Origin: Cyprinodon diabolis
Lineage: Eukaryota > Chordata > Actinopteri > Cyprinodontiformes > Cyprinodontidae
Assembly (NCBI GenBank): GCA_030533445.1
Contig: CM060064.1
Location: forward strand, 22,465,626-22,529,625
DNA: 64,000 nucleotides
Direction of reading: 5' to 3'
The stretch's first letter is position 1. The number at the start of each line of letters is the position of its first letter. The translations under genes and the position numbers were made by a program. Positions 1 through 14,200 of this stretch are shown in pieces. The notes beneath the pieces were generated by a model that did no database searches, was not told where the DNA came from, and saw only the letters and a program-made list of their open reading frames with translations.

Positions 1-1282
1 AACCTTTTTTGCATAATGGAAGCTGACTTTAATCTTGATCTGATCTTACTGGTCAGGAAAAAAATGTTGATGTTTGAGGCGAGCAGATTTGTGATACCAT
101 GGTCATAGAAGCATATATCAGTACTTAGGGCAGTTCAGAAGGAAACCAAGTCCTGCTAAAAAATAACAGCCTCCCAAAAGTGGGAAACATCGAGTGCTTT
201 TAAGTGATTTGTTATACCTTTGGAATCAAGTAAACAAAGTGTACCAAAGCTCCTTACTTTATCAATGACTGAGACTATGGCTAGTGTTCACACTGCAGCC
301 TGAAGTGACCCAAATCCGATGTTTTGGCCCATATGCGACCTGAATATGATCTTTTCATGGCAGTCTGAGCAACAGAGATCTGATTTTTTCCAATGCGACC
401 CAGGACACTTGGCTGTGTGGTCCTAAATCCGATACGAATCTGATCTTTTCAAATGCGACCTGCGTCTCAACAGCCAGGTCGCGTTCATCTGACCTGAACG
501 CCATTCATAACCAACAAAGGTCACTATTCTGGGTCTTGCTATGAAGAAGCGGCAAGAAAAACAAACACCATGGCGGACAATACAGAGAGCAGTATTTATG
601 TTTAACGATCTTGAAAAGATTGTGTTTTTATGTTTGTGGAAGTTCGCTAGATGCGCTCCAGCACTACCATCCATGTTTACTTCCGTAAACACAGAGCACG
701 CTGGCCTGTGACATTATCGCGTCCTCTACTGCGCACGCAGGACACTTGCGTTGTATGACTGCAGTTTACACAGGAGATCACATAGAAGTCGCATATATTT
801 TGAAATGAGAACGGCAACGCAAAAGGAAACAGATTTCACAAAAATATCGGAATTGAGCATCAAGGCCGATACGTTTTTAGGTTTATCCTCCTTGTGGGCT
901 GTCACTGACTTTCTACTGAACATCTGTTTTTAAAGCTGAGCTGTCAAAAACCCCGTGTGTTAAGGCCATAAAGGCATATAACCTTTAGTGCTCATTGTTG
1001 ATCTAAGGATCTGTGAAACATTTTTAGCTTAAACCATTAGCCCCTATCAAAATCAGCAGTTTTTAAACTGTGTTTGTAGGATTTGAATTGGTTCATCTCA
1101 GAGCTTTCTAGATTATTTCAGTTTAATCTAGTCATACCATAAAGCACAGTTACTTAATATTTTCTATATTCTCTGTATAAGCTCCTGTCATGGAGGAACC
1201 TCGTATCCATGATGAAATCCAGTAAAGAAGTGTTTTTTTCCTTCGCTTGAAGTGACGCCTCGACTGTTTGTTTACCTTGTAG
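1..1282. other. kmt2b intron; degenerate inverted-repeat element near 284-775
   Basis: I see no convincing exon here. Around 284-775 the sequence repeats phrases of the type CCGATNTGATCTTTTC and AATGCGACCTG. It is bounded by imperfect inverted ends around ACTGCAG (about 284-305 and 750-772), which suggests an old hAT-like non-autonomous element. The remainder is AT-rich intron. Small open frames here show no family resemblance. Confidence 0.35.
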
Positions 1283-1692
1283 CTGTTATCTGGCACCGCT
1301 GCTTCCCGATCCCAAGATATTGCCTCAAAAAGACATAGGAGGAAGCAGAGGGCGCAGGTTCCTCGTCGTCAGGTTCCTGTCAAGACAGAGCCACTTCAAG
1401 GACAAGTGAGTCCTTATGTCAATAAACCCAACATGGGAAGAGCATTGATCTGTCTTTAAAGCTTCTAGTGTGTTTTTCTTCTAACGCTGTTGGTTCTCCC
1501 TACAGCCACAGCTCATCTCTCCATTGTGCCAGGAGTTCCGGCGAGCAGGCGGCCCACGTATCAAGCATGTGTGTCGCGCCGCCTCCGTCGTCCTGGGCCA
1601 GCCCCGAGCCATGGTACCTGATGACATTCCCCGACTGAGTGCCTTGCCGCTGCATGAAAGATCCGGCATTTCCCCGTCAGCTATCCCTAAAG
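1283..1692 (+). CDS. kmt2b: kmt2b exons upstream of CXXC (first two exons in window)
   Basis: Exon 1283-1405 follows an acceptor ending TTGTAG and is basic ([13 protein letters not shown]). It is phase 0 at both ends and has a GTGAGT donor. Exon 1506-1692 carries [18 protein letters not shown] followed by [17 protein letters not shown], the conserved block before the CXXC domain of MLL1/MLL2, closest to MLL2. Its donor is a weak GTTGTT. It leaves one base that completes an Asp codon with the next exon. The first exon rests on splice sites and phase only, so it is less certain than the second. Confidence 0.8.
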
Positions 1693-4600
1693 GTTGTTAT
1701 ACTAATAGTCTGCATTATTTTTTATTTTGTTTTTCTATTAGATGCTTTCTTGAATGTTCCTGTGATGAATTGAATCTGGAAGAAAGTTTCTCCTCTTCGT
1801 TTTCTCCTTTTTTGAGTACCATAAACTGTATAATTAGAATATCTTTTTTTTTTTTTTTTAAAGGGAGATATTATTTTGTTTAAGAGTAAACTAACATTGT
1901 TTGCTCGTTTTCAGAAAGCTGTCGATTCTTACCTCAGACTTTAACCCTGAACAGTGGCTTTTAAAAATAATTGTCAAAGATGAAATAAAACAAAAAAAAA
2001 TATAAATGTTAAAGAAATACCAACTCTAGTTATTCTTTCTTTTTTTCCTAAAAAATGTATCAAAACTAACTAACAGAATGACTAATTGCTTTTTTTTTTT
2101 GTCATTGGGGTACAAACTATTCATTTTTTTATCTACCGTATTTTCACGACTATAAGGCGCACATAAACATCTTTTTTTTCCCTCAAAATGTGCGGTGCGC
2201 CCAATGGTGCGGTGCGCCCTATGTGTGTTGTAACTGCGACTTTTGAGGCTGGCAGGTGTTTTTTATCTAAATAATTTAAACTGCAGGCAGCAGGATACCG
2301 GTAATAAAAGCGAACATATTCTGTCGGCAGGTTTCAGGATTTTAAGTTAATTTAGGAGTGATCACAGCGCTCTGTCATCTGCGATGTGTCTGTCTCACGG
2401 CCAGCTCCCAGGTTTGATTAATACTTTGTAATAAATACATGAATAAAGCACAATCATACTCAGTTTTGCTCCCGCTCTATTTTTAAATACGCAGTAGAGG
2501 TATTTAAACGTAGTAGAGGACATGTACCTGTATATAAACAACGCGCCCTATAGTCCGGTGCGCCTTATGTGTGTTAAATACAGAAATGGCACACATAACT
2601 GAGACTGCGCCTTTTAGTACGGTGCGCCTTATGGTCGTGAAAATACGGTACCTTTTTTTTATGGGGAATATTCAGATGAAAATGTAAAAAAATAGAAAAT
2701 GAAACATCTAAGATTTATTTTATAACCCTATTAATATCTCTGTTGTAGACTATAGGGCTTTAGGCTCAGATTCTATTTGCACAACTAATGAGAAAAGATG
2801 TCTCTTTAGATCATGCTGCTTGCTGATCTGTTTGCTCTTGTTGCAGATATTGGGTCTCCATCAGAGTCAGACAGCCCCAGCCTATCGGATCCTATGGCAA
2901 CAAAGTCTAAAAAGCCGTCCAACTTTGGGAAGAAGAAAGGCCTCGGGCCGTTCGGATACCGCTCGCGACGGTGTGGCATCTGTAAGGGCTGCAACCACGA
3001 GGAGGATTGTGGGAAGTGCATAAACTGCCTCGACAAGCCGAAGTTTGGTGGCCCTAATACCAAACGACAATGTTGTGTGTAAGTTCAACATAATGAGTAC
3101 TTGTTGGATTATACAGCAGTGTTCAGAAAAAATAATTATTCTTTTGTCTTTCTTTAACCACAAGGTATAAGAGATGTGATCAGATTGAAGAGAGGAAAGC
3201 GCGTAGACTTAGCGGCAGAACAGCTCCCAAAAGTACTTTTTTGCTTTAATTTGCAACTAAATGTGTTCTCTACACTCTAGTGTGTAACGATGCTTGTTCA
3301 GCTATTTCATTTTGTTTGTCCTCTTTGATAAGGTTCGTCTAAGCGGAGGCGGTCCTCCTTCAGCGGGGGTTGTTCAAGCAATGACGAAGGCAATGAGGGT
3401 GGTGGGGACTCGCCATCTGGTCCCAACACAGACGGCCACAGTCCATCAGTAAGGAAGCAGCCAAAGCGCGTTGTGAAGCCACGCGTCTATTTTAACCTGG
3501 TGGATTACGACTCAGACCTTGACGACAAAGCTTTATCGAGCTCTGCCTCACCAGCAAGAAGGAGGGGTGCTGGACATCGCTTCAACCAAGGTATTGGAAG
3601 AGTCAGGAAGCCCTAGGGCTTATAATATCCTCTAATGGTAGTACAGTAGTAGCCATTCAAACTTAACCCATTTTTTTTGATGGGGCCTTGGCTAGTCCTT
3701 TAAAATTCCTTTTTAAACATCTATAATATTCCTTCTGTCATGATTTGAGGGCATTAAGATCTAAAGAGAAGCGTTATCTCCTGGTCAGACCCTGTAATTC
3801 AGTGAAAGGTTGGAGTCAGAGTAACAAAATATGCACACCCATGAGAAGACCAGTGGCTGAAAGTTTTTGGTGTCATTTGGCTGCCATTCACCTGGCATTT
3901 GACTGGGAAAACCATTTGAGTTGCTGCTACTATAACAGTTGATTATTGTCTGCTGTCCTTAAGACTTTGTCTCCCTGGACGGGTTCTTTGAAGACTTCTC
4001 AGATGATGAAGTCCGACACCGTAAATCCAGTTCACATCGGGTACCACAGAGTCGACGGAAACCTGAGAAGGTGAGTAAAGATGATCCAAACTCTCAGTTA
4101 AACTCTGATTGGACTGGATAGCAGTTTTGGAATCTTCATCAAGATAAAAACTAAATAAGCTGTTTTCAAGGCCAAAGTTAATAAATAATCTGAGAACATC
4201 CATTTTCTTGAAATGACTCGTCTCAAAAAGTCATCGTAAAGGTTTATGTTGTCTTGTTTTAAACCAAGATCACGCTTCTGTAAGTAACTTGAACTCTCCC
4301 TCTAGGCTTCCATACATATGTTCTATTCTACGGCTTTGACACACTATTGTTTCAATATCTCTATCACAATGCTGCCATGCCACCAAAGGGCAAACTTGTG
4401 AACACATATTTCGAAATTGTTCATGAACAATCATGCCTTGTAATGTGTCTGCTAACTAGGGCTGCAACAACGAATCGATAAAAATCGATTTTTAAAAGCA
4501 TTGCCAACGAATTTTATCATTGATTAGTTGTGTCGCGCGATTAATGCGTCATCCGCGGCCGCCGTCATCACATCCACTTGACTGAAATGGGGGAAGAAAA

Positions 4601-7600
4601 AAAAATATGGCAGAGCGAGCCAGCGCCGCTGGTGCAGTGTTGCCAACTCAGCGACTTTTCAGACCCCTCCAGCGACTATTTTTCAAAAAAGTGACTAGCG
4701 ACAAATCTGGCGACTTTTTACGGTGTCACTGGCAGCTTTTGGAGACTCTTACGTGAAAGCATGCATCGTTCCTACTCTGCCGTGGGGCGCCTCTCCCATC
4801 CCAACCCCGTTCTCCCTCTCCCGCAGGAGTCCCTCTCAGCGCTGCAGTCAGAGCCAGGATGTTTACCCTCAGCGTCCAGACTGCAAATGATGCGCGCATG
4901 CGCCGGGATTGACGGCGCAAATTGATCACAATAATTAAAATAGCCTGCTCTTTTTAAAGTGGAAAAAGTCTTAACATGCAACTTTTTTCAAAACAAATTA
5001 ACATGGCACGGAACCACCATGTTTGTTTGGTTTTAAAGTGGGGAAACGTAACGTTAGTTTCTCAGGTAGCTCATCTGATGCTTTCCTTACCTTGTTAGTA
5101 GGTTACAGACAGTGATAAGGTTGGCTACTTATTTTACTTTTAATTTCATTTGAATTAGCTTAAGCAGCGTTTATATTTAATTTATAAATAAATTTGCAAA
5201 TTATGAGGGCAAGGCTTTTAAAGTTTAAATCTTCTGGCAAAGATAAAGTAAAGATCCTGCAATTTATGGAAGTAAAGCAGAATAAAATCCAGCAAGATCA
5301 GTAATATGTCAATTAATTATATGCCACATTCCCATGTAAATATCTGTCTTTGGAGGATGTTTTTTAACACCCCTAGTTCTCTCATTTTTATTCCAAATAC
5401 AATTTATAATTTGAATCACAGGGCTATTTTTATCTCTAGGGTTCAGTATTTTCTCAAGTAGCAACTTAACTGCTATACTTTCCTGTCTTAAAAGGCAGAA
5501 CTCTTCTAGTCTAAAAAAAACTCATTTGTTGAAATGGGGGGACCTATTGTTTGAACCCCTGAGAGGCTTTTAAAAACAAAAATTTCTTTTTTTGCGCTTT
5601 ATGAATCAAAGTACCCTGTATTTTGTGGATGTACAGCTACATTTCTCATGTAAGTTTGCGTAGTTTTAACACAAACATTTATTTTTCATATTGCACCAGT
5701 ACAGCTAATGAGCAACCTGTACTTGTGTGCTTGTTTGTTCTGTCTAAAATGTTTATTTTGGAATAAAGAGAGTTAGTATAAAAAATATTTTTTGTCCGAT
5801 TCATCGATTAATCGAAAAAATAATCGGCCGATTCATCGATTTTTAAAATAATCGTTAGTTGCAGCCCTACTGCTAACAAAGCGTTTCTGCATGTCTTTAA
5901 CCTTCTGGCCGTATATTTGTCTTTATTATATACAAGTTTTCTTAAAAAGAAAAAAAAGAGCTAAGCATCCTTACCTGTTTTATTTAACATCTACTTTTTC
6001 TCAGTTAATGTTGGCTTCGTCTTGCAGGCGCTTCCATCTCAGGTTCCCTTGGAGCAAACCCCCCCCAGTGTCCTTGCTGCCCTTGCTCATGGGTTTGAGC
6101 AGCGGGAAGTCGAGTCTTCTAAACCAACTCACAAACTCAGGGTGGACTTCAAAGTAAGACAAGGCTCTTCTAGTAACACAGATTGGTTGGATTTGAAAAA
6201 ATCATTTTGTGGTTGCCGTTTTTAATCAGCATGTCTTCCACCTAAAGTGCTACAGCAATAAAAAGAAAATAAATAGGTGTTTTTCTGTAAATTAGAAGTT
6301 GGTTGAAAAGTCTTGTTTGGTAACTTGATTCAAAAAAGTAAATTAATTAATCAAAAATCTATATTTTGGGGTTTTATTTAAACTCAAGACCGAATAAAAA
6401 CCCAAATGTTAGTTTAGTTAATGTTTCTTTAGAGTAAGAACTAAAAATAAAAACTTAATTGCAGACCACTGAAAGGTTTATCTATGTATAGAAGAACACA
6501 CTGCATAAAAATTAACTGAAAGTAGAATTGTTTAGAAATAAATGTATTTGCATTTTATAAGAGTAGATATATTATTTCAAGGTCATTATCCTTTTTCAGA
6601 AGAAATACATTTTCTATCGGCAGATAATTTTCTTACCTGCTCAAATCAAGGGAAAACACAATTCAACACATTTTAGCTTTAGATCAGTTTTGCAGTGGAG
6701 ACGATCTCAGTACTTGGTTTGGGCTCCTTCTGTGTGGATAACTGCATGAATGCAGCATGACATGGATGATTTCAGCCTCTGCCTTGAACAAAACTGTTCA
6801 TAATTTGTTTGTAATGGTATGCATGCCTACATGTTATGAAATCTGGCGTACCATAAAGAATAAATTATGAACAATTTAGTTTGTGCCTTCAACTCGTTTG
6901 CTCATAGGAAGACGTTATTTGGATATAAATTAATGGAATATCTTTAGAACGGCTCCAAATGACACAAAACTCATATAGGTGAGTAGAACATGATTTAATA
7001 ATGTAAAATCAAGGGCCAAATGTAAAAAAAAAAAAACTGCGTTCCCCTTTAAAGTTACCAAACTCAATAGAGTTCTATGCAGTTTATGGCCAGCAGGGGT
7101 CAGGGTTTTCTTAGAAATTCCCTAATCAGATAATCGTACTTTATTCTACTCAAAATAAATTCTGAGGGATGTATATTAGTTGTGCAGAACCATTGGGAAA
7201 AACATTTTATCCTTTGCTGATAAGTAAAAAAGTCATACATACATTTTTCTAAATACAAAAAAAAGTTTTATTTTCTCATCACAGAGGTGGGTTAATGGAA
7301 AGAGCTACTGTAACTGTTGGGGTTTATTTTCTCCTTTTCAGGAGGACTGTACTTTGGAGAATGTCTGGAATATGGGTGGTTTGAGTATTCTGACCTCTGC
7401 ACCTGTCATGCCGCCCTACGTGTGCTTCCTTTGCGCCAGTAAAGGACAACATGAGGTGAATACCTGAGGCCTTTCTATGTGTCTGAGACCTTGTTCTGCC
7501 TCGGATCAACTTTAGATCAGTTCCTGGTTCTTTTTTTTTTTCCATTATGTTCCCGTCTTCTCGATTTCTCCTCCACACTCTCTCCATACTCTATGATCCT

Positions 7601-8188
7601 ATTTTCTTCTTATATGTATTTATTTTAGGATTTTTTTTTGTATTTTTGCTATTCAACTATTTTTACTTTCATTTCCTGGTATTTTAGTGTCTTCTCTCTG
7701 TGTGCATGAAAACAATTTATTAAAACCAAACATAATTTCATTATCAGGTTTACTTTTTGTACATAAATCTTGCCCTTCTGAAGCTTTATGAAGGCAATTC
7801 TGTGTTTTGCGTGGTCCAATATGGTGTCACAAACCTAAAAAAAAATTTACAAGTTTAGTAATGGAGAAGCTATTTGTCAGCTTCATATTTTATAAATATA
7901 TAAAAACTATTTGTTTTCTGACAATGTGTTTATGAGCAATTATGCAAATTAACAAACATCTAGAAAAAGTAGACTATATTATATTATTTTCCATGTGAAT
8001 CCTTGTGAATTGTTTATTCATCTTTGCCTTTTCTACAAAGTGCGTTAGATCAGTCCTACCTGTCTTTATCCATGCTGGGTCAGATTTTTGAGTTTGAAAA
8101 CGGAGGCAGGGGAAGCAGAATAAAGCTACATACAGTTAGCCAAGCCTTCTTGCTAAACCAGGTCCTGGAAAAGGACGTTTCTTGCACA

Positions 8189-8227
<39 letters not shown>

Positions 8228-11200
8228 ATGCGTCCCCAACTCCTGCGACTTGACCTGTCAATCACCCGCAAAACATCTGCCCTGTGGCGTGAGGTGGTGA
8301 GCGTATGCACTTCCTGTCCCGAGCTGTGCCCTGAGCTCTCCTAAATCTTTGTGTAGCAGAGGAGCTACTGTGCATGTACAACTTTTAACGAGAGTCACAG
8401 GGCAAAGATTTTTGCGCCCTAGGGCGGAAATACGTCACCAATCCGATAAAAAAGGAATGAGGCTTTACTAGTCATTAAAGATTGAATATTTATCTTATAG
8501 ATTTAAAAAAAATTTAGAGATATATTTCGAAATATTTTACATTTTAATGTAAAGTTAAATTATCACATATATATATATATATATTATTTTTAATCTCTTA
8601 ATTACGGTCATTGGGTATGGGGCGGCGCCCTCTTTTGGCCAGCCACCGCTGATTTAAACCTTTCCTTTCTAGCACATTTGTATCACATATTTCAGATATG
8701 TACTTTACTTTATATAACTAAATTTGCAAAGGGGCGAGGAGTCAACCTCTATGTCCATTAATGAATCCATGATGTCATGTCTGAAGTAACCTGTTTTAAA
8801 TTTACAGATGCTCTACTGCCAAGTCTGCTGCGAACCCTTCCACCAGTTTTGCCTAGACCCTGCTGACCGCCCCTCAGAGGAAAATAAAGAAAATTGGTGC
8901 TGTCGACGCTGCAAGTTTTGTCATGTTTGTGGAGGGAAAAACAGACTCTCCAAGGTAGCAAAGGATAAACTTCCTTATTTTAGCTGCTAAAAACAGAAAT
9001 GCAGAACAGCTTAAAATTGTTTCCCCCTTTCTAACATTGCCTTTATCAGCCTTTATTGGAGTGTGAACGATGCCAAAACTGTTATCATGCTTCCTGCTTG
9101 GGACCAAACTATCCAAGGCAAAACAAGAAAAGGAAAGCCTGGGTTAGTATTCCCAGAAATGTTTTTGATTGTTCTATTATGCTTAATTATCTGGCTGAAA
9201 GGGATGTTCTTTTGCAGGTTTGTACAACATGCATCCGGTGCAAAAGCTGTGGTGTGACACCAGGAAAGACCTTGGACACGGACTGGAACCATGACAAAGG
9301 CCTTTGTCCAGACTGCTCAATCCTGTTTGACCAGGGTTAGTGGAGATTTAAGCTCTGTCACTTCATGGCCTCATTACTGACTTGACTGCTACCTCTTGTA
9401 TTAATTTATATCAAGCTATAATTTTTCATTTATTTACTCTTTTTTTTTCCTTAGGTAATTATTGTCCAATCTGCTTCAAATGTTATGAAGACAATGACTA
9501 CGATAGCCAGATGATGCAGTGCGGCTCATGCAACCACTGGGTACATGCCAGGTGTGAGGATCTAACAGGTGATTGTTAATTGATGGCTTTAATGATACTC
9601 CCAAATGCAGTGCTTTGCACAGTTATATCTACAGGTCCTTCTCAAAATATTAGCATATTGTGATAAAGTTCATTATTTTCCGTAATGTAATGATAAAACT
9701 TGAACATTCATATATTTTTAGATTCATTGCACACTAGTTGAAATATTTCAGCTAGGTTTTATTGTCTTAATATGGATGGTTTTGGCATACAGCTCATGAA
9801 AACCCAAAATTCCTATCTCACAAAATTAGCACATCTTGAAAAAGGTCTCTAAACGCTCTATGTACCTAATCACCTGAGTCAACAAATGAACTCTAAACAC
9901 CTGCAAAAGATTCCTGAGGCCTTTAAAACTCCCAGCCTGTTTCATCACTGAAAACCCCAATCATGGGTAAGACTGCCGACCTGACTGCTGTCCAGAAGGC
10001 CATCATTGACGCCATCAAGGAAGAGGACATGACACAGAAAGATATTTCTGAACGAATAGGCTGTTCCCAGAGTGCTGAATCAAGGCACCACAGTGGGAAG
10101 GAAAAGGTGTGGCAGAAAATGCTGCACAACTAGAAGAGGTGACCGGACCCTGACCAAGATTGTGGAGAAGGGCCAATTCTAGACCTTGGGGGACCTGCGG
10201 AAGCAGTGGACTGAGTCTGGAGTAGAAACATCCAGAGTCACCGTGCACAGGCATGTGCAGGAAATGGGCTACAGGCGCTGCATTTCCCAGGTCAAGCCCC
10301 TTTTGAACCAGAAACAGCTGCAGAGGCGCCTGACCTGGGCTACATACAGTGGGGCAAAAAAGTATTTAGTCAGCCACCAATAGTGCAAGTTCTCCCACTC
10401 AAAAAGATGAGAGAGGCCGGTAATTTTCATCATAGATATACCTCAACTATGAGAGACAAAATGAGAAAAAAAATCCAGAAAATCACATTGTCTGATTTTT
10501 AAAGAATTTATTTGCAAAATATGGTGGGAAATAAGTACTTGGTCAGTTACAAACAAGCAAGATTTCTGGCTCTCACAGACCTGTAACTTCTTCTGTAAGA
10601 GGCTCCTCTGTCCTCCACTCGTTACCTTCATTAATGGCACCTGTTTGAACCCTTTATCAGTATAAAAGACACCTGTCCACAACCTCAAACAGTCACACTC
10701 TAAACTCCACCATGGCCAAAACTAGAGAGCTGTCAAAGGACACCCGAAACAAAATTATAGACCTGCACCAGGCTGGGAAGTCTGAATCTGCAATAGGTAA
10801 ACAGCTTGGTGTGAGGAAATCAACTGTGGGATCAATTATTAGAAAATGGAAAACATACAAGACCACTGATAATCTTCCTCGATCTGGGGCTCCACACAAG
10901 ATCCCAACCCGTGGGGTCAAAATGATCACAAGAACGGTAAGTAAAAATCCCAGAACCACACGGGGGGACCTAGTGAATGACCTGCAGAGAGCTGGGACCA
11001 AAGTAACAAAGGCTACCATCAGTAACACACTACGCCGCCAGGGACTCAAATCCTGCAGTGCCAGACGTGTCCCCCTGCTTAAGCCAGTACATGTCAAGGC
11101 CCGTCTCAAGTTTGCTAGAGAGCATTTGGATGATCCAGACGATGACTGGGAGAATATCATATGGTCAGATGAAACCAAAATAGAACTTTTTGGTAAAAAC

Positions 11201-14200
11201 TGTACTCGTCGTGTTTGGAGGAGAGAGAATGCTGAGTTGCATCCAAAGAACACCATACCTACAGTGAAGCATGGGGGTGGAAACATCATGCTTTGGGGCT
11301 GTTTTTCTGCTAAGGGACCAGGACGACTGATCCGTGTGAAGGAAAGAATGAATGGGGCCATGTATCGTCACATTTTGAGTGAAAACCTCCTTCCCTCAGC
11401 AAGGGCATTGAAGATGAAACGTGGCTGGGTCTTTCAGCATGACAATGATCCCAAACACACCGCCCGGGTAACGAAAGAGTGGCTTTGTAAGAAGCATTTA
11501 AAGGTCCTGGAGTGGCCTAGCCAGTCTCCAGATCTCAACCCCATAGACAATCTTTGGAGGGAGTTGAAAGTCCGTGTTGCCCAGCGACAGCCCCAGAACA
11601 TCACTGCTCTAGAGGAGATCTGCATGGAGGAATGGGCCAAAATACCAGCAACAGTGTGTGAAAACCTTGTGAAGACTTACAGAAAACGTTTGATCTCTGT
11701 AATTGCCAACAAAGGGTATATAACAAAGTATTCAGATGAACTTTTGTTATTGACCAAATACTTATTTTCCACCATATTTTGCAAATAAATTCTTTAAAAA
11801 TCAGACAATGTGATTTTCTGGATTTTTTTTTTCATTTTGTCTCTCATAGTTGAGGTATATCTATGATGAAAATTACCGGCCTCTCTCATCTTTTTGAGTG
11901 GGAGAACTTGCACTATTGGTGGCTGACTAAATACTTTTTTGCCCCACTGTAGAAGCAGCACTGGACTGTTGCTCAGTTTTACTTGTTATTTGGAAATCAG
12001 GGTGCCAGAGTCTGGAGGAAGACTGGGGAGAAGGAAATGCCTGAAGTCCAGTGTCAAGTACCCACAGTCAGTTATGGGTTGGGGTGCCATGTCAGCTGCT
12101 GGTGTTGGTCCACTGTGTTTTATCAAGGGCAGGGTCCATGCAGCTAGCTATCAGGAGATTTTGGAGAACTTCATGCTTCCATCTGGTAAAAAGCTTTATG
12201 GAGATGAAGATTTCATTTTTTAGCACGACCTGGCACCTGCTCACAGTAAATGCTTTACTGACGATGGTGTCACTTTGCTCAACTGGCCTGCCTACTCTCC
12301 TGACCTGAACCCCATAGAGAATCTGTGGGATATTGTGAAGAGAAAGTTGAGAGACGTAAGACCCAACACTGTGGATGAGCTAAAGGCCGCTATCGAAGCA
12401 TCCTGGGCCTCAATAACACCTCAGCCGTGCCGCAGGCTGATTGCCTTCATGCCACGCTGCATTGAAGCAGTCATTTCTGCTAAAGAGATGAATGTTTGAA
12501 TGAAGTTTTATCATTACATTAGTTTTATCATTACATTATGGAAAATAATGAACTTTATCACAATATGCTAATATTTTGAGAAGGACCTGTATATCCTTTG
12601 AACTACTTCATATTCTATCATGTCAAACCCACAAACTTCAACTAGTTAAACTGAGATTGTGTTATGGACATGTAATCTCATACTATGAGTAGTGATTGAT
12701 TGCTAGAAAAATAATACTTGTTTTAAGATTTTTTTTACAAATTAAACATTGAAATCCCTTTACTAATGTTAGAGCCTCATTCCTTTTAAGTGGCAAACAA
12801 AAAAAAAATGAACAAATGGAAGAAAAAAAAAACAGCAAATTAGCATCATGTGAGCTAACGCTGCTGAATGCAATAATGAATCAGCAAACACATTCACCTG
12901 TCAGCTGACGCAAGAACTGAATGCTGGCCAATGTATTGGGCCATCTCTGCTGTAAAGATAAGATTTTCAGGTCTCAACATATTCTCTAACGGATTCGAGT
13001 TTGAGTAGAATATCTCAAGACTTTGTAGTCGTGATAAAACATGCATTTGATTCGAGCTGAACCACATTGCAGCTCTGAGCTCTGTATCTCTGCAGCTGCT
13101 CCAGAATTTTTATAGGACTGTTAGCAGCTCAGCCTGTCGGTTTAGGTGGACAGCCTGATAAGCTGTCAGTGGTACCAAAGCATTTCCTGTTTCACATTAG
13201 GTTTTAGATGTTGTTTGCTTGCGTTATTTAATTGCCTGACCTTGCTTGGATTGATCTCTGTTTGGTGTCTTGTAGAAAATGTTTATATCTCTTTAAACTT
13301 CTTCACTTTATGAATCTTATCCCAACATTGAAATTTGTATGTTGCTGTCGAACGCTTTCAGATGAGCTGTATGAGATCCTGTCCAGCCTGCCTGAAAGCG
13401 TGGTGTATTCATGCCGGCCATGCAGTGTGACCCAACCGAGCGCCTGGAGGGAGCTGCTTTACATCGAGCTCAGAGCTGGGGTGGAGAAGGTGTTGGCATG
13501 CCTGCTCTCCTCCACTCTCACACAGCATCTTGTCACATGCTCACAGGTATAAAGAAAGCTCTACACCTTTATTTATAAAAACGTATGCCATGGAGACTTA
13601 TTTTTTTTTCTTTTTCATATGTGCAGTATGTATGAAGATGATGTAAATTGTGCAAGACAGCGTTGAAAAAAGGATTCATTTGTTTGGATAGATGAATATT
13701 AGCGGAAACTGAAGTCGGAATTGGTTTTATTTGTATTTTGGTTTCTGCTTCAGTGTGAAAAGCTGGTCGATCCTGACAGTGTGCTTGAAAACCAGCCAGC
13801 CTGTGACCTCCGAGCTGTTGGCAAAAAGTTTGACAAAGGCCTCTACACCACCCTGGTAAGTACAACATTTCTTGTATCTGTTGGACAATGAAATGTATGA
13901 TGTACAGTGGGGCAAAAAAGTATTTAGTCAGCCACCAATAGTGCAAGTTCTCCCACTCAAAAAGATGAGAGGCCGGTAATTTTCATCATAGATATACCTC
14001 AACTATGAGAGACAAAATGAGAAAAACAAAAAATCCAGAAAATCACATTGTCTGATTTTTAAAGAATTTATTTGCAAAATATGGTGGAAAATAAGTATTT
14101 GGTCAATAACAAAAGTTCATCTCAAAACTTTGTTATATACCCTTTGTTGGCAATGACAGAGAACAAACGTTTTCTGTAAGTCTTAACAAGGTTTTCACAC

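Larger units (their letters stand above)
9963..12499 (+). pseudogene. Broken Tc1-like transposase of the outer element
   Basis: The frame starts [19 protein letters not shown] with a paired-like helix-turn-helix. It is broken by in-frame stops after about 55 residues and near 10179, and by the inserted element from 10347 to 11949. It resumes at about 11952. A TAG sits immediately before the second catalytic Asp (around 12221), where the family has Gln or another residue. The [11 protein letters not shown] motif carrying the third catalytic residue (Glu) remains near 12300. It is not able to encode a working enzyme. Confidence 0.88.
9632..12589 (+). mobile_element. Tc1-like element (outer), interrupted by a second Tc1-like element
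   Basis: The left end CAGGTCCTTCTCAAAATAT and the right end (ATATTTTGAGAAGGACCTG) are inverted repeats extending to about 80 bp and bounded by TA on both sides, typical of Tc1/mariner. The element lies in kmt2b intron 12 in sense orientation. It encodes a disrupted transposase and was itself the target of a second insertion (10347-11949), so this element is the older of the two. Confidence 0.92.

Noticed and set aside
10693..11361. 222-codon minus-strand frame, and its twin at 15456-16124
   Set aside because: Both are antisense to the Tc1-like transposase and appear in every copy; they are shadows.
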